64,000 nucleotides of DNA. Source: Orychophragmus violaceus (lineage: Eukaryota > Streptophyta > Magnoliopsida > Brassicales > Brassicaceae). Both the position numbers and the translations under genes were made by a program. The notes below the pieces were generated by a model. It made no database searches. It was not told the origin of the DNA and saw only the letters and a list, made by a program, of their open reading frames with translations. The number at the start of each line of letters is the position of its first letter. Position 1 is the stretch's first letter. Shown here piece by piece: positions 32,717 through 44,535 of this stretch. The stretch covers positions 53,702,235 through 53,766,234 of the forward strand of contig CM058231.1 of NCBI GenBank assembly GCA_030180135.1, read 5' to 3'.

Positions 32717-33362
32717 TGTTGGGAATGTCCTGAAATCTACCGTACTATCTCTAGAAAGTATGATAAGTGTCGAGATCAGACATAAGTCATAAATACTGGG
32801 TGATCATGATGACTTGCTAGAGCCCGCTCATGATCTATAAGTTTAGGACTTATTACCAGTATTGTATGATCCCAAAGGGTCACACACCATAGCTAACGGG
32901 AAAGTTAAAATGGAATTAATACAGTAAGATGCAAGGCATTTACTGTATTTGCACAGAGAATTGGGCCAGACAAAAGACAGTCTTTTGTCTGATTTGGGCC
33001 TTGGGCCCAAAAGCCTAATGAGCCATTAGTTTAATTACTTGGGCCCATATAAGGAAGAGGAAAGGCGCAGGAAGCCCTAACGCTTATTCTCCTGCGATTT
33101 TACAGACCCAGTCTTCCTCTCTCTGTTGATTCCAGCTTGGTCTAGCAGCCTGATCCAATAGCTTGTAAGCGTGTGGATACCTAAGGAGGAGCCGGTAATC
33201 ATCAGCTCTTGCAGATCTCGATATTCCATTGATTAATCCGCTGCAATCATAAGGTAATGATCCTAATCTGTTTATGATTCAACTGCAAATCACCTAGATC
33301 CTAGATGATTATGTGCTAGGTTGTAATCTGACAATTACACCATGAACACACATAATCCTACA
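32717..33362 (+). repeat. Element C 5' LTR
   Basis: TGTTGGGAATG...CCTACA. Splice donor AAG|GTAATG at 33254. A CCATATAAGG stretch (about 33044) may be the core promoter. No palindrome pair. Confidence 0.9.
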
Positions 33363-33376
33363 GTGGTATCAGAGCC

Positions 33377-34957
33377 TAGGTCATTAGGTTTTTGCTTTTT
33401 GGATCGTGTGAATAAACAATAAAAGTGATCGTTTATTGTATGTATCATGAGATTCGATTGTTGATTTTAATTGAATTAATTAAGAATCGGTAACTTTGTG
33501 TTTGACTTTGTTGTGTTAAAATAGAACCGATTTGATTGTTAATGTCTATCGCATGTTTGATTGTCAAATTGATTGAAACTATCGCATGTTTATCATTTAT
33601 GACCTTGATGTGTCATAAGAAATCGCTTTTGACTTTGTTGTTGAAAGTCGTGAAACGTGTGAAACATGTGTCTTTTAATGACTGTCGTGTAATCATATAT
33701 GGTTTGTTAAGTGAATCGCTTGTTGACAAAATCGTTTTGTTGTTTTGTGATCATAAGGTTGAAAGCGTTTTTTGTCTTATTTGATTAAACAATCGTGTTT
33801 GACTTTGTTTTTGTCCATAAGTTAATGTCATGAGACGAATTGAAATGTCAAAAGCAATTATTGAAATTTTGATTGCTTGAATCGATTGTTGATTTACGAT
33901 TTAAAAAAAATCAAATTCAAAATTGAATTTGTTATCAATCGATTCATAAGGTTTGTTGTGATTGAGAATCTTTTTGGGTCAAATTCAATTATTGGAATAA
34001 GGATTCTTTGTACTAATCGATTAATTATTTAATAATTATGGTTCAAGCGGTTAACCCAAATTGCGGTTTGCTGGAAATTATTTAATACAATTGGTATTAT
34101 TTAATTTCTGGTTAAACCGGATTTAAATTCAAAATTGAATTTTAACCTAAACCGAAGGCTGGTCTAAGTTTGATTTGGTTGGACCAAATAATTTAGAGCT
34201 GGTCTGGTTTAGTAAATAACCAGTTGGATTTAGTAGTTAATTTGGTCTCGGACCAGAATTAATGAACCGACTCGGTTATGTCAAATTATTGGGCCAATTG
34301 GAATTCTGTGGTCTTGGGCCAAGAATTGGGCCTATAATTTGTGACCCAACCGAAAACTTTAATAAAATATTAAATTAGAAATTTCTATTTTTTGTATGTT
34401 TCTAAATTTAGAAAGTTTCTAAAATAAGTAAGTTTCCCAAAATAGTAATCTTCTATTTTTGGAAATAAAACCTAAAATCCTCAAAACCAATATCAAGCTT
34501 GGATGTCTTGCCCAATCTTGTCAGCTACTTAACGCTTATTCAATTACAAATATGGCTTACAGTGTGAGGTGTCTGTTTTTGCGTAAGTAAAGTAGTATAT
34601 AGTCACTAATTTCATTGGGAGTCCCAGACTTTAGTGATTATTTGGCTGTAAGAGATTGGTTTCCTTGACTGGGCCATCGGGAGTCCCGGGCCTTGAGACA
34701 TCTGGTGAAGGCCCAATCCACAACCGAGAGTTATATGGATATAACTAGCTGTGTGTATGCTTACCAAGTAAAGCTAATTTCGGGTGACGGCCAGTGGCCC
34801 ACTTTGGTTTTAGTTGAACATGGGTCTCGGAATCATTGCATTCTTATGAGGTTAAACAAAGAAATTTTGAATGCAATGCGAGTTTTCTTATAAGTTTTTA
34901 AGATTACTGTTTTATGAACTAAATAACTAAAACTCTATTTATCTCTAAATTTCAGTT
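33377..34957 (+). other. Element C leader
   Basis: Non-coding; the frame 33536-33784 is low-complexity. It ends with the acceptor TTTCAG at 34955 before ATG 34958. It contains two GGGAGTCCC blocks (34617, 34680) and the GACGGCCAGTGGCCC stretch shared with A, B, E and F. Confidence 0.6.
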
Positions 34958-35848
34958 ATGACTAGCACAAACAATCAAAACACTTTCTCGATCCGGTCTG
35001 TCCTTGAGATGGACAAACTGAACGGATCAAATTTCTTGACTTGGTCGCGGAACCTGAGGCTAGTCCTCAGGCAGGAGAGAAAGGACTATGTCCTTGAGAG
35101 AGCTCTCCCCGAGAGGATCGGGTCCAATGCCTCTCATGCAGTATATGATGCTTGGAATAAGCATTATAATGATGCGGTAGATGTGCGTGGTCTGATATTG
35201 GCTACCATGGACTCAGATTTGCTGAAGCAATATGAGAACATGGAGTCGCCAATAGAGATGATCAGCAGCCTGAAATTGAAATTTCAGGAGCAGGTAAGAG
35301 TGGAGAGATACCAGTTGGTTAAGTCTCTCACTAGCTGCAAGCTACCAAATGATCATCCAGTGAGTCCTCATGTCAGTAAAATGATGGGTTACATTGATAA
35401 CCTGAGGAAACTGGATTATCCAGTTAGCCAAGAATTGGCAACTGAGATCATTCTGCAGTCACTGCCGTCAAGCTATGATAAGTTCAAAAGGAACTATATC
35501 AAGAAAGGCTTAACGAAGACGCTGACTGAACTGCATGATATGCTTAAGACAGTTGAGCCAAACGTGAAGAGTACCCTGTATAATCTCATAATGGAGAAGG
35601 GTAGGTTTACTAAACCTAATGTTGACAAGGGTGAAGACAAAGTTGTCCAGATTTTGAATCAAGGTAAGCGTGTGTCTTCTGAGCCCGAGTCAGATACATC
35701 TTACGTTGGTAAGTGCTGCTACTGTAAAGAGACTGGGCATTGGAAGAGAGATTGCATTAAATTCATGGAAGATTATGAGGAGTTGAAGTTGATGTATGAG
35801 ACTACTTCCTCAGGTATTCATGTTATTACTTCAAGTTCTACCTTATAG
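34958..35848 (+). pseudogene. Element C gag
   Basis: 296-codon frame from ATG 34958, nearly identical to the gag of B: DKLNGSNFLTWSRNLRLVL, SLPSSYDKFKRNY, zinc knuckle CCYCKETGHWKRDC. It ends at a TAG where B reads AAG in front of VLDTGCGTDI, so here the protease start is cut off by one point change. Capsid and knuckle are whole, so a Gag product is possible. Confidence 0.85.
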
Positions 35849-38340
35849 GTATTGGATACTGGTTGTGGCACTGATATTTGTCATAATATGCAGAGCCTAA
35901 GCAACAGTAGAACGTTGAAGGAAGGGCAAGTGGAACTGCGTGTCTGGAAGGAGCTATGGATGCTGCCTCAGCCGTAGGGTTTTCACTTGTAGATGCCTTT
36001 GAGGATTGGTTTTATATTAAGTAATTGCTACAATGTACCTGATTTAAGCAGAGTTGTTTTTCATTTTCTTGTAAGAATTTGAATGTTTTTCATTTTGATA
36101 AAAGACAAGTTTTGTTCTTTTGATCTTAATGAAATATTAATTGTAGCACCCTATTCAAGGAATGGGTTTTATATCTTAAACCAAAGAGTGCCTAAATGTA
36201 ACATAAATACCGAATTGGTTTAAATCTGATGAATTAAACCTGATTTTTCTTGGCGTAAATGTTTTGGTCACATAGAGTAAGTCGGATTCAGAAACCCCAT
36301 AGTTATGGACTTTTGGGCTCATTTGATCGGATATCTTATGAGACTTGAATTCTGCTTACTGGACCAAAAGACAAAGGGCCCATCTTAGCTGAGCTAGAGA
36401 AAAGCCCAAAGGCTTATTGGACCTTGAACATACTCATGTATGTGGCCCGATGAGCAGTAATGCCAGAGAAAATTTCCTGTACTTCATTATCTTTACTGAT
36501 TACTTCGGTGAGTATGACTGTGTTCATTTGATGAGACACGAGTCAGAATTCTTTGAAATGGTCAAAGAGTTCCAGAATGAGGTATAGAATCTGAGTGACA
36601 GAAGTATTAAGACTCTGGATTAGATCACGAGTGAGAATACTTAAGTCATTGATGGTGTGATCATCTGAATGAGTGTGAAGTCGTTTCACAGCTCACTTCT
36701 CCTGAAAACCTGGAGGTGTTTCTGTGAGAATGAATCAGATCTTATTAGAAATGATTAAAGATGAGTCACACGAATATTCCATGATATTCTTTAAGAATAA
36801 CGCTCTAGAAATATCTAAGTTTACGCTGAAATAGTTCCACCAATATCAGTTGAAAGACACCACATAAATGTGGACTGGAAATGATCCAAATTCGTCTTTA
36901 CTGAGTATTTGTAGTTGAGCTACTTCGCTGGTTGTCCTAGGGAAACCAAGGCTTGTTACTTTTACGTCCATTCCGAAAAACGAAGTTAGTTTGTTCGGAA
37001 TTCTGTTTTCTAAGAGGGAAGTTGCTTTCCAAGAAGAACAGTGGGAGTAAAAGTATAACTCGAAGAAATTCGAGAAATACAGGAGGCTGCTCAACCTGTT
37101 GAGGGAGAGCAGCGGATGGATTTACAGATTTCTGTAGAATCTGCACCTGTAGAGCCTGAAGTTCGCAGATTTGAATCCGTCACTAATCCGAGAGTGATTT
37201 CTCGTGATTAATTGCCATGATCTGATGATCATTGAAAATGACGAACCTGCGAAATTCACAGAAGCGAAGGTGAGCCCGGACTCCGAAAAATCATACTGTA
37301 TGAAAGTTAGCTTCATCGATCCATTCATGGATGGAAGCAAACATATCGGAGTTGGAATCTTCGTTCTGTTGAAGTAGTCAAGGTTTTGACTTGAACAGGA
37401 ACGAAGTGGAACTGTGCGTTTACTAATAGATAAGTGGGAGCGATGCTGCATTTCTCAAAGTGTATGTCGATGACATACTGATTCTCGGAAATAACATTCC
37501 ATTGCTGCAGTCGGTAAAGGATTGGCTTGGGAGTTGTTTTTATGATTGACATGGGTAAAGCCACGTATGTTCTTGGATTTTAGATCTAAAGATAGAGATC
37601 CAAAAGAGCTGGTAGGACAAAGTCAGGATTCTTATATTGACAAAGTCCTACACGTTTTCAGCATTCCAAGAAGGGTTTTATGCCAATGTCACATGGCATT
37701 ACGTTAAGCAAGAAACAGTGTCCTACAATAACTGCTGAGCTTGAATGCATGGATGAGATTCCATATGCGTCGGCAATTGGATCTATCATGTATGCCATGA
37801 CACGTACTTGTTTTGATGTTGCTTTAATGTTAAGCAAGACAAGTAAAGACCAGTCAAATCCAGCAAAGAATCACTGGATAGACGTAATGAATGTCCTCAA
37901 GTATTTGGAAAATACTTAGGATAAGTTCTTGATTTACGGAGAAAGTGAGGTGCTACAAGTCGGTAGAGTCTGAAAGGCAAGTTTCCAACAGACAACGATG
38001 ATTTCCGGTCACAGTCCGGTTATATCTTGTGTCTGTCTGGCGGTGCAAGGCACTGTTGCTGACTCCATGACTTAAGCTGAACATTTCGCAGCTTGGTTAG
38101 CGGCGAAAGAGGTTGTTTGGAAAGAAGAGTTCATCACTGAACTTGATGTGATTCCCAGCATAGATGAGACTAGCTGCACATCAGAGGTCCAAACACCTTG
38201 AGGGTAGGTATAACCTATTCCGTGAGATAAATGACAGAGGTGTTAAGTAGATCAGCAAGCTTCAACGAATGAGAACATTGCTAAGCCACTCCTTAGGCCT
38301 AAGCACGAGTCGCGGACTGTAGCTGTAGGATAAGTGAAAT
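35849..38340 (+). pseudogene. Element C pol relics
   Basis: Recognisable scraps in order: protease start (VLDTGCGTDI), pre-integrase/integrase (36280-36600), integrase C-terminus (36840-37160), RT (37300-37560, including a YVDDILILGN-like stretch near 37465-37495), later RT (37680-37919) and RNase H (about 38000-38340). All are riddled with stops, frame changes and small deletions. None could give enzyme. Confidence 0.85.
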
Positions 38341-39176
38341 TAAGATGTAATCTTAATTTCAGTGGGAGTTTTTAAAGGGCTTTAATTGGTCATTTTGAAA
38401 GGTTCATGTGAACATAATATTTTATGTTCATGAAATCTATGATTTCTGGATTATTTTAACTGTGATATAAATAATCGTTCCAAAATGATTCATGTCATTA
38501 TATATGGGCCATCGAAGTACATGAGTAGACTTGATCCTGAAACCCCATATTTAACGAAATGACATAAATCATAGTGTCCATAGTCGAAGGTTGTTGAAAT
38601 TGGAACACCAACAACCACTTGAGACTAGAGTGTGTTGAGACTTATGACCAAGTTTCGAGGGGTCATAGATGCGCGGCATCAAAGTCGACACATAGGTATA
38701 TGTAGGGGAGCATATGACCGGACATGGCCCGCTGATGAGAACTCTACAAGATATTAATATCTGTGTCATAAGAGGTTCTCATATACGACTATAGAGTATA
38801 GTCCTTAGACCTGAGTTCGCATGCATGTGGCTGCACATGGAGTGATGCGCTTTGATCATTGTCTAACGCTGTTTCGTAACTGGGAGCTATAAGGACCTTG
38901 GTTGGGTGTATTATGAAGTGTGTAGTTCATAGTGATGGAACAAGATGGGATTTGTCCCTGCCGTTTAACGGAGGTAATATCTCTAGGCCAATCGGAGACT
39001 TGATAGCTGGTAAGAGAGTGGCCACTCCCAAACGGACTTGCCCAAGTCGTTTGCATTGTCAGTATCAAATCTGGTCCGATAAACATGGTCTGGCTATATA
39101 AGGATGACACGCATCTTGCCTTATGCCAGATTGAGATATTGAGACAAAAGGATTAGGGAATGTAGGATTCCAGTAC
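38341..39176 (+). other. Element C 3' untranslated region
   Basis: Homologous to 54390-55227 (F), 16028-16380 (B) and 24814-25597 (A). No gene. Conservation of this stretch while pol decays suggests it is needed in cis for replication or 3' processing. Confidence 0.6.
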
Positions 39177-39187
39177 AAGTGGGAGAT

Positions 39188-39835
39188 TGTTGGGAATGTC
39201 CTGAAATCTACCGTACTATCTCTAGAAAGTATGATAAGTGTCGAGATCAGACATAAGTCATAAATACTGGGTGATCATGATGACTTGCTAGAGCCCGCTC
39301 ATGATCTATAAGTTTAGGACTTATTACCAGTATTGTATGATCCCAAAGGGTCACACACCATAGCTAACGGGAAAGTTAAAATGGAATTAATACAGTAAGA
39401 TGCAAGGCATTTACTGTATTTGCACAGAGAATTGGGCCAGACAAAAGACAGTCTTTTGTCTGATTTGGGCCTTGGGCCCAAAAGCCTAATGAGCCATTAG
39501 TTTAATTACTTGGGCCCATATAAGGAAGAGGAAAGGCGCAGGAAGCCCTAACGCTTATTCTCCTGCGATTTTACAGACCCAGTCTTCCTCTCTCTCTGTT
39601 GATTCCAGCTTGGTCTAGCAGCCTGATCCAATAGCTTGTAAGCGTGTGGATACCTAAGGAGGAGCCGGTAATCATCAGCTCTTGCAGATCTCGATATTCC
39701 ATTGATTAATCCGCTGCAATCATAAGGTAATGATCCTGATCTGTTTATGATTCAACTGCAAATCACCTAGATCCTAGATGATTATGTGCTAGGTTGTAAT
39801 CTGACAATTACACCATGAACACACATAATCCTACA
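39188..39835 (+). repeat. Element C 3' LTR
   Basis: Almost identical to the 5' copy. Followed by the target duplication and then the remaining part of the Tat-like LTR. Confidence 0.9.
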
Positions 39836-39840
39836 CGTTG

Positions 39841-39938
39841 ACCTCTTAGCGGGATTGTCTTCTTGGGCCGAGGTAGATGTGGCTATTTAAAAAGATTTCT
39901 AATGGGATTATGTATGGGTGTTAAACCCATATCCAACA
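39841..39938 (-). repeat. LTR of a Tat-like gypsy element, proximal part, with polypurine tract beside it
   Basis: Minus-strand start TGTTGGATATGGG at 39938. Directly upstream on that strand is a G-run (C12 on plus, 39943-39954, then GTTAG), a likely polypurine tract. The first copy of this LTR is not in the window, so the element is truncated or partly replaced. Confidence 0.6.
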
Positions 39939-39954
39939 GTTAGCCCCCCCCCCC

Positions 39955-41835
39955 AGTTCGTCGAGCCGAGGTGTTTAGTCGAGGTCGTCAAATTTATTTG
40001 GGTTCTTAAGTCAAGCGAAAATTTTTGTTGACTCGTTTCTCATCAATTACTAATAATCTTAATTGTTGACTTCTTCTGCGGTTCTTGAGAAAGCGAAGGG
40101 TCGCGAATTACTCGTGGTGCGATTTTGCGTGTTTTGTAAAACCGTTCCTTTTTTTTCACGAGGCTTCATCTTTTCAAATTTCATCGTCCTTCACTAGGTA
40201 ATTGTTTTCTTCTGGTTATTGTGCTCTTGTTGCTTCGTCTTTGGATTCGTTATTATGCGGGTAGATTCTAGTGAGCATTCTTCTAGGGTAGGGGCGATTC
40301 TGGTTTTTCCGAGTCATCGGATAGTCCTATTGAGTCTAGGGCGATCGAGGGTGACGAAGTGGTGGTTCCGAGTCTTCGGGCTGGGCGAAAACCTTGTCGA
40401 TTTCACGGTGGTCCCGTCGCGAGGGATTTCCTTGACAACCGAACTTTTGCCGTTGTGGGGAGCAGAACCCTAGTGATAGAGATTGACCCGGTCGTCAGAG
40501 AGGTGGCGTTCGGATGACTGACTCGGGAAGTCGCCCGGAAGCTAGTGTGGCCGTTCCTGATTCTCGTTCTCGAGCGACTTCCTCGAAGGGAGGGAAAAGG
40601 AAATTAAAGGAAGCAACGGAGGCAAAGACTGTCGTCCCTAAGGTAGCGTGCTCGTCGGTTTGTGAACAGCCTATCCTTGATGACATTCGTCGGTGGTGCT
40701 CCTGTGTTTTTGGTCTCGAGCATCAATTGCCGGCTTTGTGCGAGCGACCTTGGGATTCTCCTCATGGTTGGGTTTGCCTGTACGAGTGTTGGTTCACTGA
40801 GTGTCACTTGCTTTTCTCCCTTCCTAGAGTTTTGATTGAGTATTGCGTGGCTAGGGAGGTGGCCCTTTCTCAGCTCTGTCCGTCCGCCGTTCGCAACGTG
40901 TTAGGTATTTTGGTCATGGTGGCTGATAGTGGGGTTGAGATGTCTAATCGTCTTTTTGAGGAGATGACCTCGATTTCTGTTAACTAACGGACGTCTGGGA
41001 CCTTTTACGTGCGATTTAGGCCTGGTCGTCGTTTGAAGGTTGTGTCTGATCCCCGAATAAGATTTCTGACTGGCAGGACAATTATTTATTTGCCCGTGTT
41101 AACAGCGCTCACGTTTGATTTTGACCGGGTTTTCAGATCGGCCTGGAACTATAACCCTGGTAGCTTTCTCTGTTTTGCGCTCGTTTGTTGGTATCGTCTG
41201 TTTCATGGCTTTTTCCTTTTCGCTGTTTTGCAGTTCGCTCTACTTCAGGTTGTTGGACCGCATAATTTTCTAGCAACTCGGACAAGTTAGGGCTCACGGT
41301 GGTGTAGATTGGCCTCCATCGAAGGACGAAGGGGTCAAGAGCTTGTTTGATCAGAGAGTACGAAGTTGTTTGCAAAAGGTTGATTCGGGTATGTGCCCTC
41401 TTCTCCCCCCCCCCTTTGTTTTTTTTGTTGATAGATGGGGAGGTTTTTGCTACTGATATTGTCATTCTATTGCTTCAGCTTTTCTGAAACTGGATCCTTT
41501 TGTTGAGAGTGAACGGTCGTCCCCTCGATTGTTCAGGAAAAGGCGAAAGATGTCTGAGGGGACCCTAGCGGTGACAAATTCTTCGGTGATTGTTCCTGAC
41601 GACGTCCCTGCTGCTTCTGAAGATGGAGCTAATCGATGTCAGGGGACGCCAGAAGGTGTCGCGAACCAGGTCGTTTTACCTTCTGAGGCTTCTGGTGGCA
41701 TATGTCACCAGTCGGGCGTTGAGAGGCAGAGACTCGATTCTGATGGCGGGGGTGAGCGTCCTGGGGGCCTGACTCCTGTCTCTCCTCCTATTCGTGATGT
41801 CGGCCCAACAGTCCGCAAAACACGATTAAATAAAG
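39955..41835 (+). pseudogene. Antisense extra ORF of a Tat-like gypsy element (putative gypsy-type transposon domain)
   Basis: Plus-strand gene remnant opposite in direction to the neighbouring LTR. Frames at 40514-40987 and 41009-41290 carry a domain I assign to PF04195 from YECWFTECHLLFSLPR, CVAREVALSQLCPSAVRNV, then FRPGRRLKV and VFRSAWNYNPG. A likely intron (GTATGTG at about 41388 to TTGCTTCAG at 41480) leads to a Ser/Gly-rich tail (41529-41855). Known Tat-lineage elements carry such an extra ORF in antisense near the 3' LTR. Frame breaks near 40440-40510 and 40987 indicate decay. Confidence 0.6.
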
Positions 41836-41872
41836 AACATAACATGACTTTATAAATGTAAATTGTGAAAAT

Positions 41873-43282
41873 ATTACTTTACCTCAAGGAAGATGCTCTC
41901 ATATTCTTCTTGTGAGAGTTTCTGATATCTAGAAGCACCACCGTTCGATACTTCCAAAGTCTCTCTATTGAGATCTAACAACTTATCGGCCACAATCTTT
42001 TGGAAAGTTGCAACGACATCCTCTGCCTGCCGATCAATAAACGTACCGTCTGGCTTTGTATGTGTCCTGAAGAATACCTCACCAATATTAAAGGGTCTTC
42101 CATATTCCTCTTCCTAAAATGTTATACCTCAAACAAGGATTATTACATAAATTTCTAGTTGCAATGCTTCCGATCAACAAATATATAATATAGGTTACTT
42201 GCCATATCCAGCTTGATTTCTAGGTACGACTTGGGCCCTGAGAAATGGACGTGATGACCGATACCTCCACGGTCAGACAAAAGACAACTGGTATATGTCT
42301 TACTTTTAGCCATTGCTTCTTCAGTTTCCCCATAGTCGGTCATCGTTTTCCAGAGAGTCTCACCGATCCACTTTGGTCTCTCTCATTTAGTCCGCGCAGT
42401 GCTAATCATGTCTTTTAACCATCGTTGACAGATCTCCTCGAAATACTGTTGAACTGCCCATGTTATCAAGGGATCCCAATGGTGGGTTTTCTAGAATACA
42501 GATAGAATAAGCATAGCATTAGTAAAAGAAACACATGCAAGGTATATATATGAAAAATATAGTAGAGAAAACTGTACAGCGAACTCGAGGAAATTTCTTT
42601 CTGCTTTATCACGGGGCACACGCGACCAGCTATAGTATGCTTTATCAAATTTGTTTGTAATTTTTTTTGTAATCTTCCGTACCAATTTGGATCCTCTGCA
42701 CGAGTAAACCTGAAATATGTAGAAGATTGACATCCTAACCATCAGAGACTCGAACTCTTTAGATTAGCATAAGTCATAAGCAAACCAACTGACAGATTCA
42801 TAAACAATTGAGACGGTTTAAAAACACACCATTGCGAAAGGTATAAGACAAGAACAAAAAAATCATACAGAGAATATAAACAGCTGAAGAAACACTACAT
42901 GACAATAGCCATACCAAGTCGTGCTTGGTATCGGTTCAGGAGAGAGTACGGTGGTAAACGTTTCCCTATCTGGCACCCGAAGCAGCGCATTCAAAGCCCT
43001 CAGTGTGTCCTCCTCGAGGTTCGGTAAAACATTAAGAGATTCGTCGAGGAAGTTGTGACCTTCAGAAGATGGATGACTCCGAGCCTGAGATTGGTGAACT
43101 GGTGAGGGTGGGGCGTCCTCAACAGGTACCTGGTTGTTCTGGACTTCTTCTGACACCGGTGAAGCTTCGACTTCAGGCTGATTAGTAGGCGAGTTCTGGA
43201 ATAGTTGTATAGGCGGTGGATAGTCCTGTACATGGGGTGCTGACGCTGCGGTTTGGGGGATAACCTGTTTTTTCTTGGACAT
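41873..43282 (-). pseudogene. Plant transposase (Ptta/En/Spm, Transposase_24-like) gene remnant
   Basis: Minus strand, several exons. The first (43282-about 42900) starts MSKKKQVIPQT, is Pro-rich and ends LRALNALLRVPDRETFTTV. Middle exons carry NKFDKAYYSWSRVP (about 42640) and a TMTDYGETEEAM stretch. The next (42343-42200) reads VHFSGPKSYLEIKLDMA, and the last (about 42115-41880) YGRPFNIGEVFFRTHTKPDG followed by a coiled tail. These match the C-terminal family found with plant En/Spm-like elements. I saw no CACTA termini around it. It may be a truncated element or a domesticated copy; exon joins were not verified. Confidence 0.6.
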
Positions 43283-44535
43283 TGAGTGGTTTGATTCGGA
43301 GCATCAACGGGTTTCGGGGTGAAGGTGTATCGGGATGGCAGAGGACTCTGTGTTTTTTTCAAACCACTGGGATTGGCCCCGACGGCTCTCTGAGTGACGT
43401 TTGGAGTGGTCAGTATCTTACGATTTCCACCTCCTTTCTTTGCCTTTGAGGATTCGTATCACGGAGAGATTCAGAGAATAAATTGAGAGGGTCGATAGCA
43501 ATGAAATTGAGAACCTAGATTAAAAAATTCAAATAAGAGATGCCAGTTAAAGATTAGTCGGTAGGGAGGAGGATCTGTAGAAAAAAAATATCTGAGATGA
43601 TTCGAAGGAGATTTGGAGAGGGGGAAGAACAAAATAAAATCAGGGCATATGTTTGCGTAAATGATGGTTTCTCGACACTTAGTCGAATTTTTTTTGGGTT
43701 AAGGCGCATAATTGAAAAGTTTTGGGCTAAAAAATTTAGGTTTGATTTCCGGATTAATTACGCGAAATATTTTGAAAATTTACTCACGCTAAACAGGCGG
43801 TTGTGGTGCTTAATTAAATTGTTTTTTTTTGGGATTTAAGTGTGCTTTATTATATTATATATATAATTTTTATAATCTTTTATTAAGTAATATTGTTTTT
43901 TATATATATAATTTTATAAAATTTTATTAAGTAATAGTATAATAGCATTTATTAAAAAAATTTGACAATATCTAGGACTAAAAAAGCATATGTCCCTATA
44001 CCCTAAACTGTTTTACCCAAACGCTAAACCCTAAACCCTTAATACTGAACCCTAAACCCCAAATTCTTAGACACACCCATTAAACCTTAAAGCCTAAATA
44101 ACAAACCCTAAGCCATAAACCATAAACCTTTGATACCACCATTCCTCCCCTGTTTTAAAGATAGATATGTGACTCGGTATAATTATTGTATATAAATAGA
44201 TGACTAAGATGAATTACTAAATAACTACTGTAAACCTTAGACGAAAGATGCGCAGACAAAAATAATATTGAATGTTTATCACAACCTTTGACACCCCCAT
44301 TCTTCCCCTGTTTCAAAGATAGATATGTGACTCATTAATACCATGATCATGATCATGAATGCTGTTAGTTGGACTTAGTGATAAGCATATATACATAATT
44401 AATACATACTAGACAACCAAAAGGTTGCATTGACTCCATAAATAAACTCTGGTGGTTGCTTGGAACTCTCAAATATTTAAAGCCTTTTTTGTTTGTCAAA
44501 ATTCCTTTTGCCTTCCATCTCTTACCAAATTTGTA
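43283..44535. other. Intergenic stretch with telomere-like patch and short duplication
   Basis: 43480-43980 is AT-rich without a gene. 43990-44120 holds degenerate CCCTAAA repeats (CTAAACCCTAAACCC is the best run). A block CCTTTGATACCACC...GATAGATATGTGACTC at about 44127-44175 recurs at about 44285-44333, which points to a local duplication upstream of the F-box gene. Confidence 0.5.

Larger units (their letters stand above)
32717..39835 (+). mobile_element. Element C: non-autonomous Ty1/copia retrotransposon
   Basis: LTRs 32717-33362 and 39188-39835 (646 and 648 bp, differing by one CT unit in a CT run and about one base), target duplication CGTTG (32712-32716, 39836-39840). Order: LTR, tRNA-Met primer site (33364-33376), leader, gag, heavily broken integrase/RT/RNase H, 3' untranslated region, polypurine tract (39177-39187), LTR. 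Near-identical LTRs together with an ancient-looking pol, shared with B, mean that a defective master copy has been amplified. Confidence 0.93.

Noticed and set aside
32717..39835. The two long repeats at 32717-33362 and 39188-39835 as a segmental duplication
   Set aside because: TG...CA ends, primer site, polypurine tract and a 5-bp target duplication show that they are LTRs.
39943..39954. C12 run as a sequencing or assembly artefact
   Set aside because: It sits exactly where a polypurine tract of the minus-strand Tat-like LTR is expected, so a biological origin is more likely, though its exact length may be unreliable.
42491..42742. Overlapping minus-strand frames 42466-42742 as separate genes
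   Set aside because: Only the part reading NKFDKAYYSWSRVP fits the transposase gene; the rest reads through introns.
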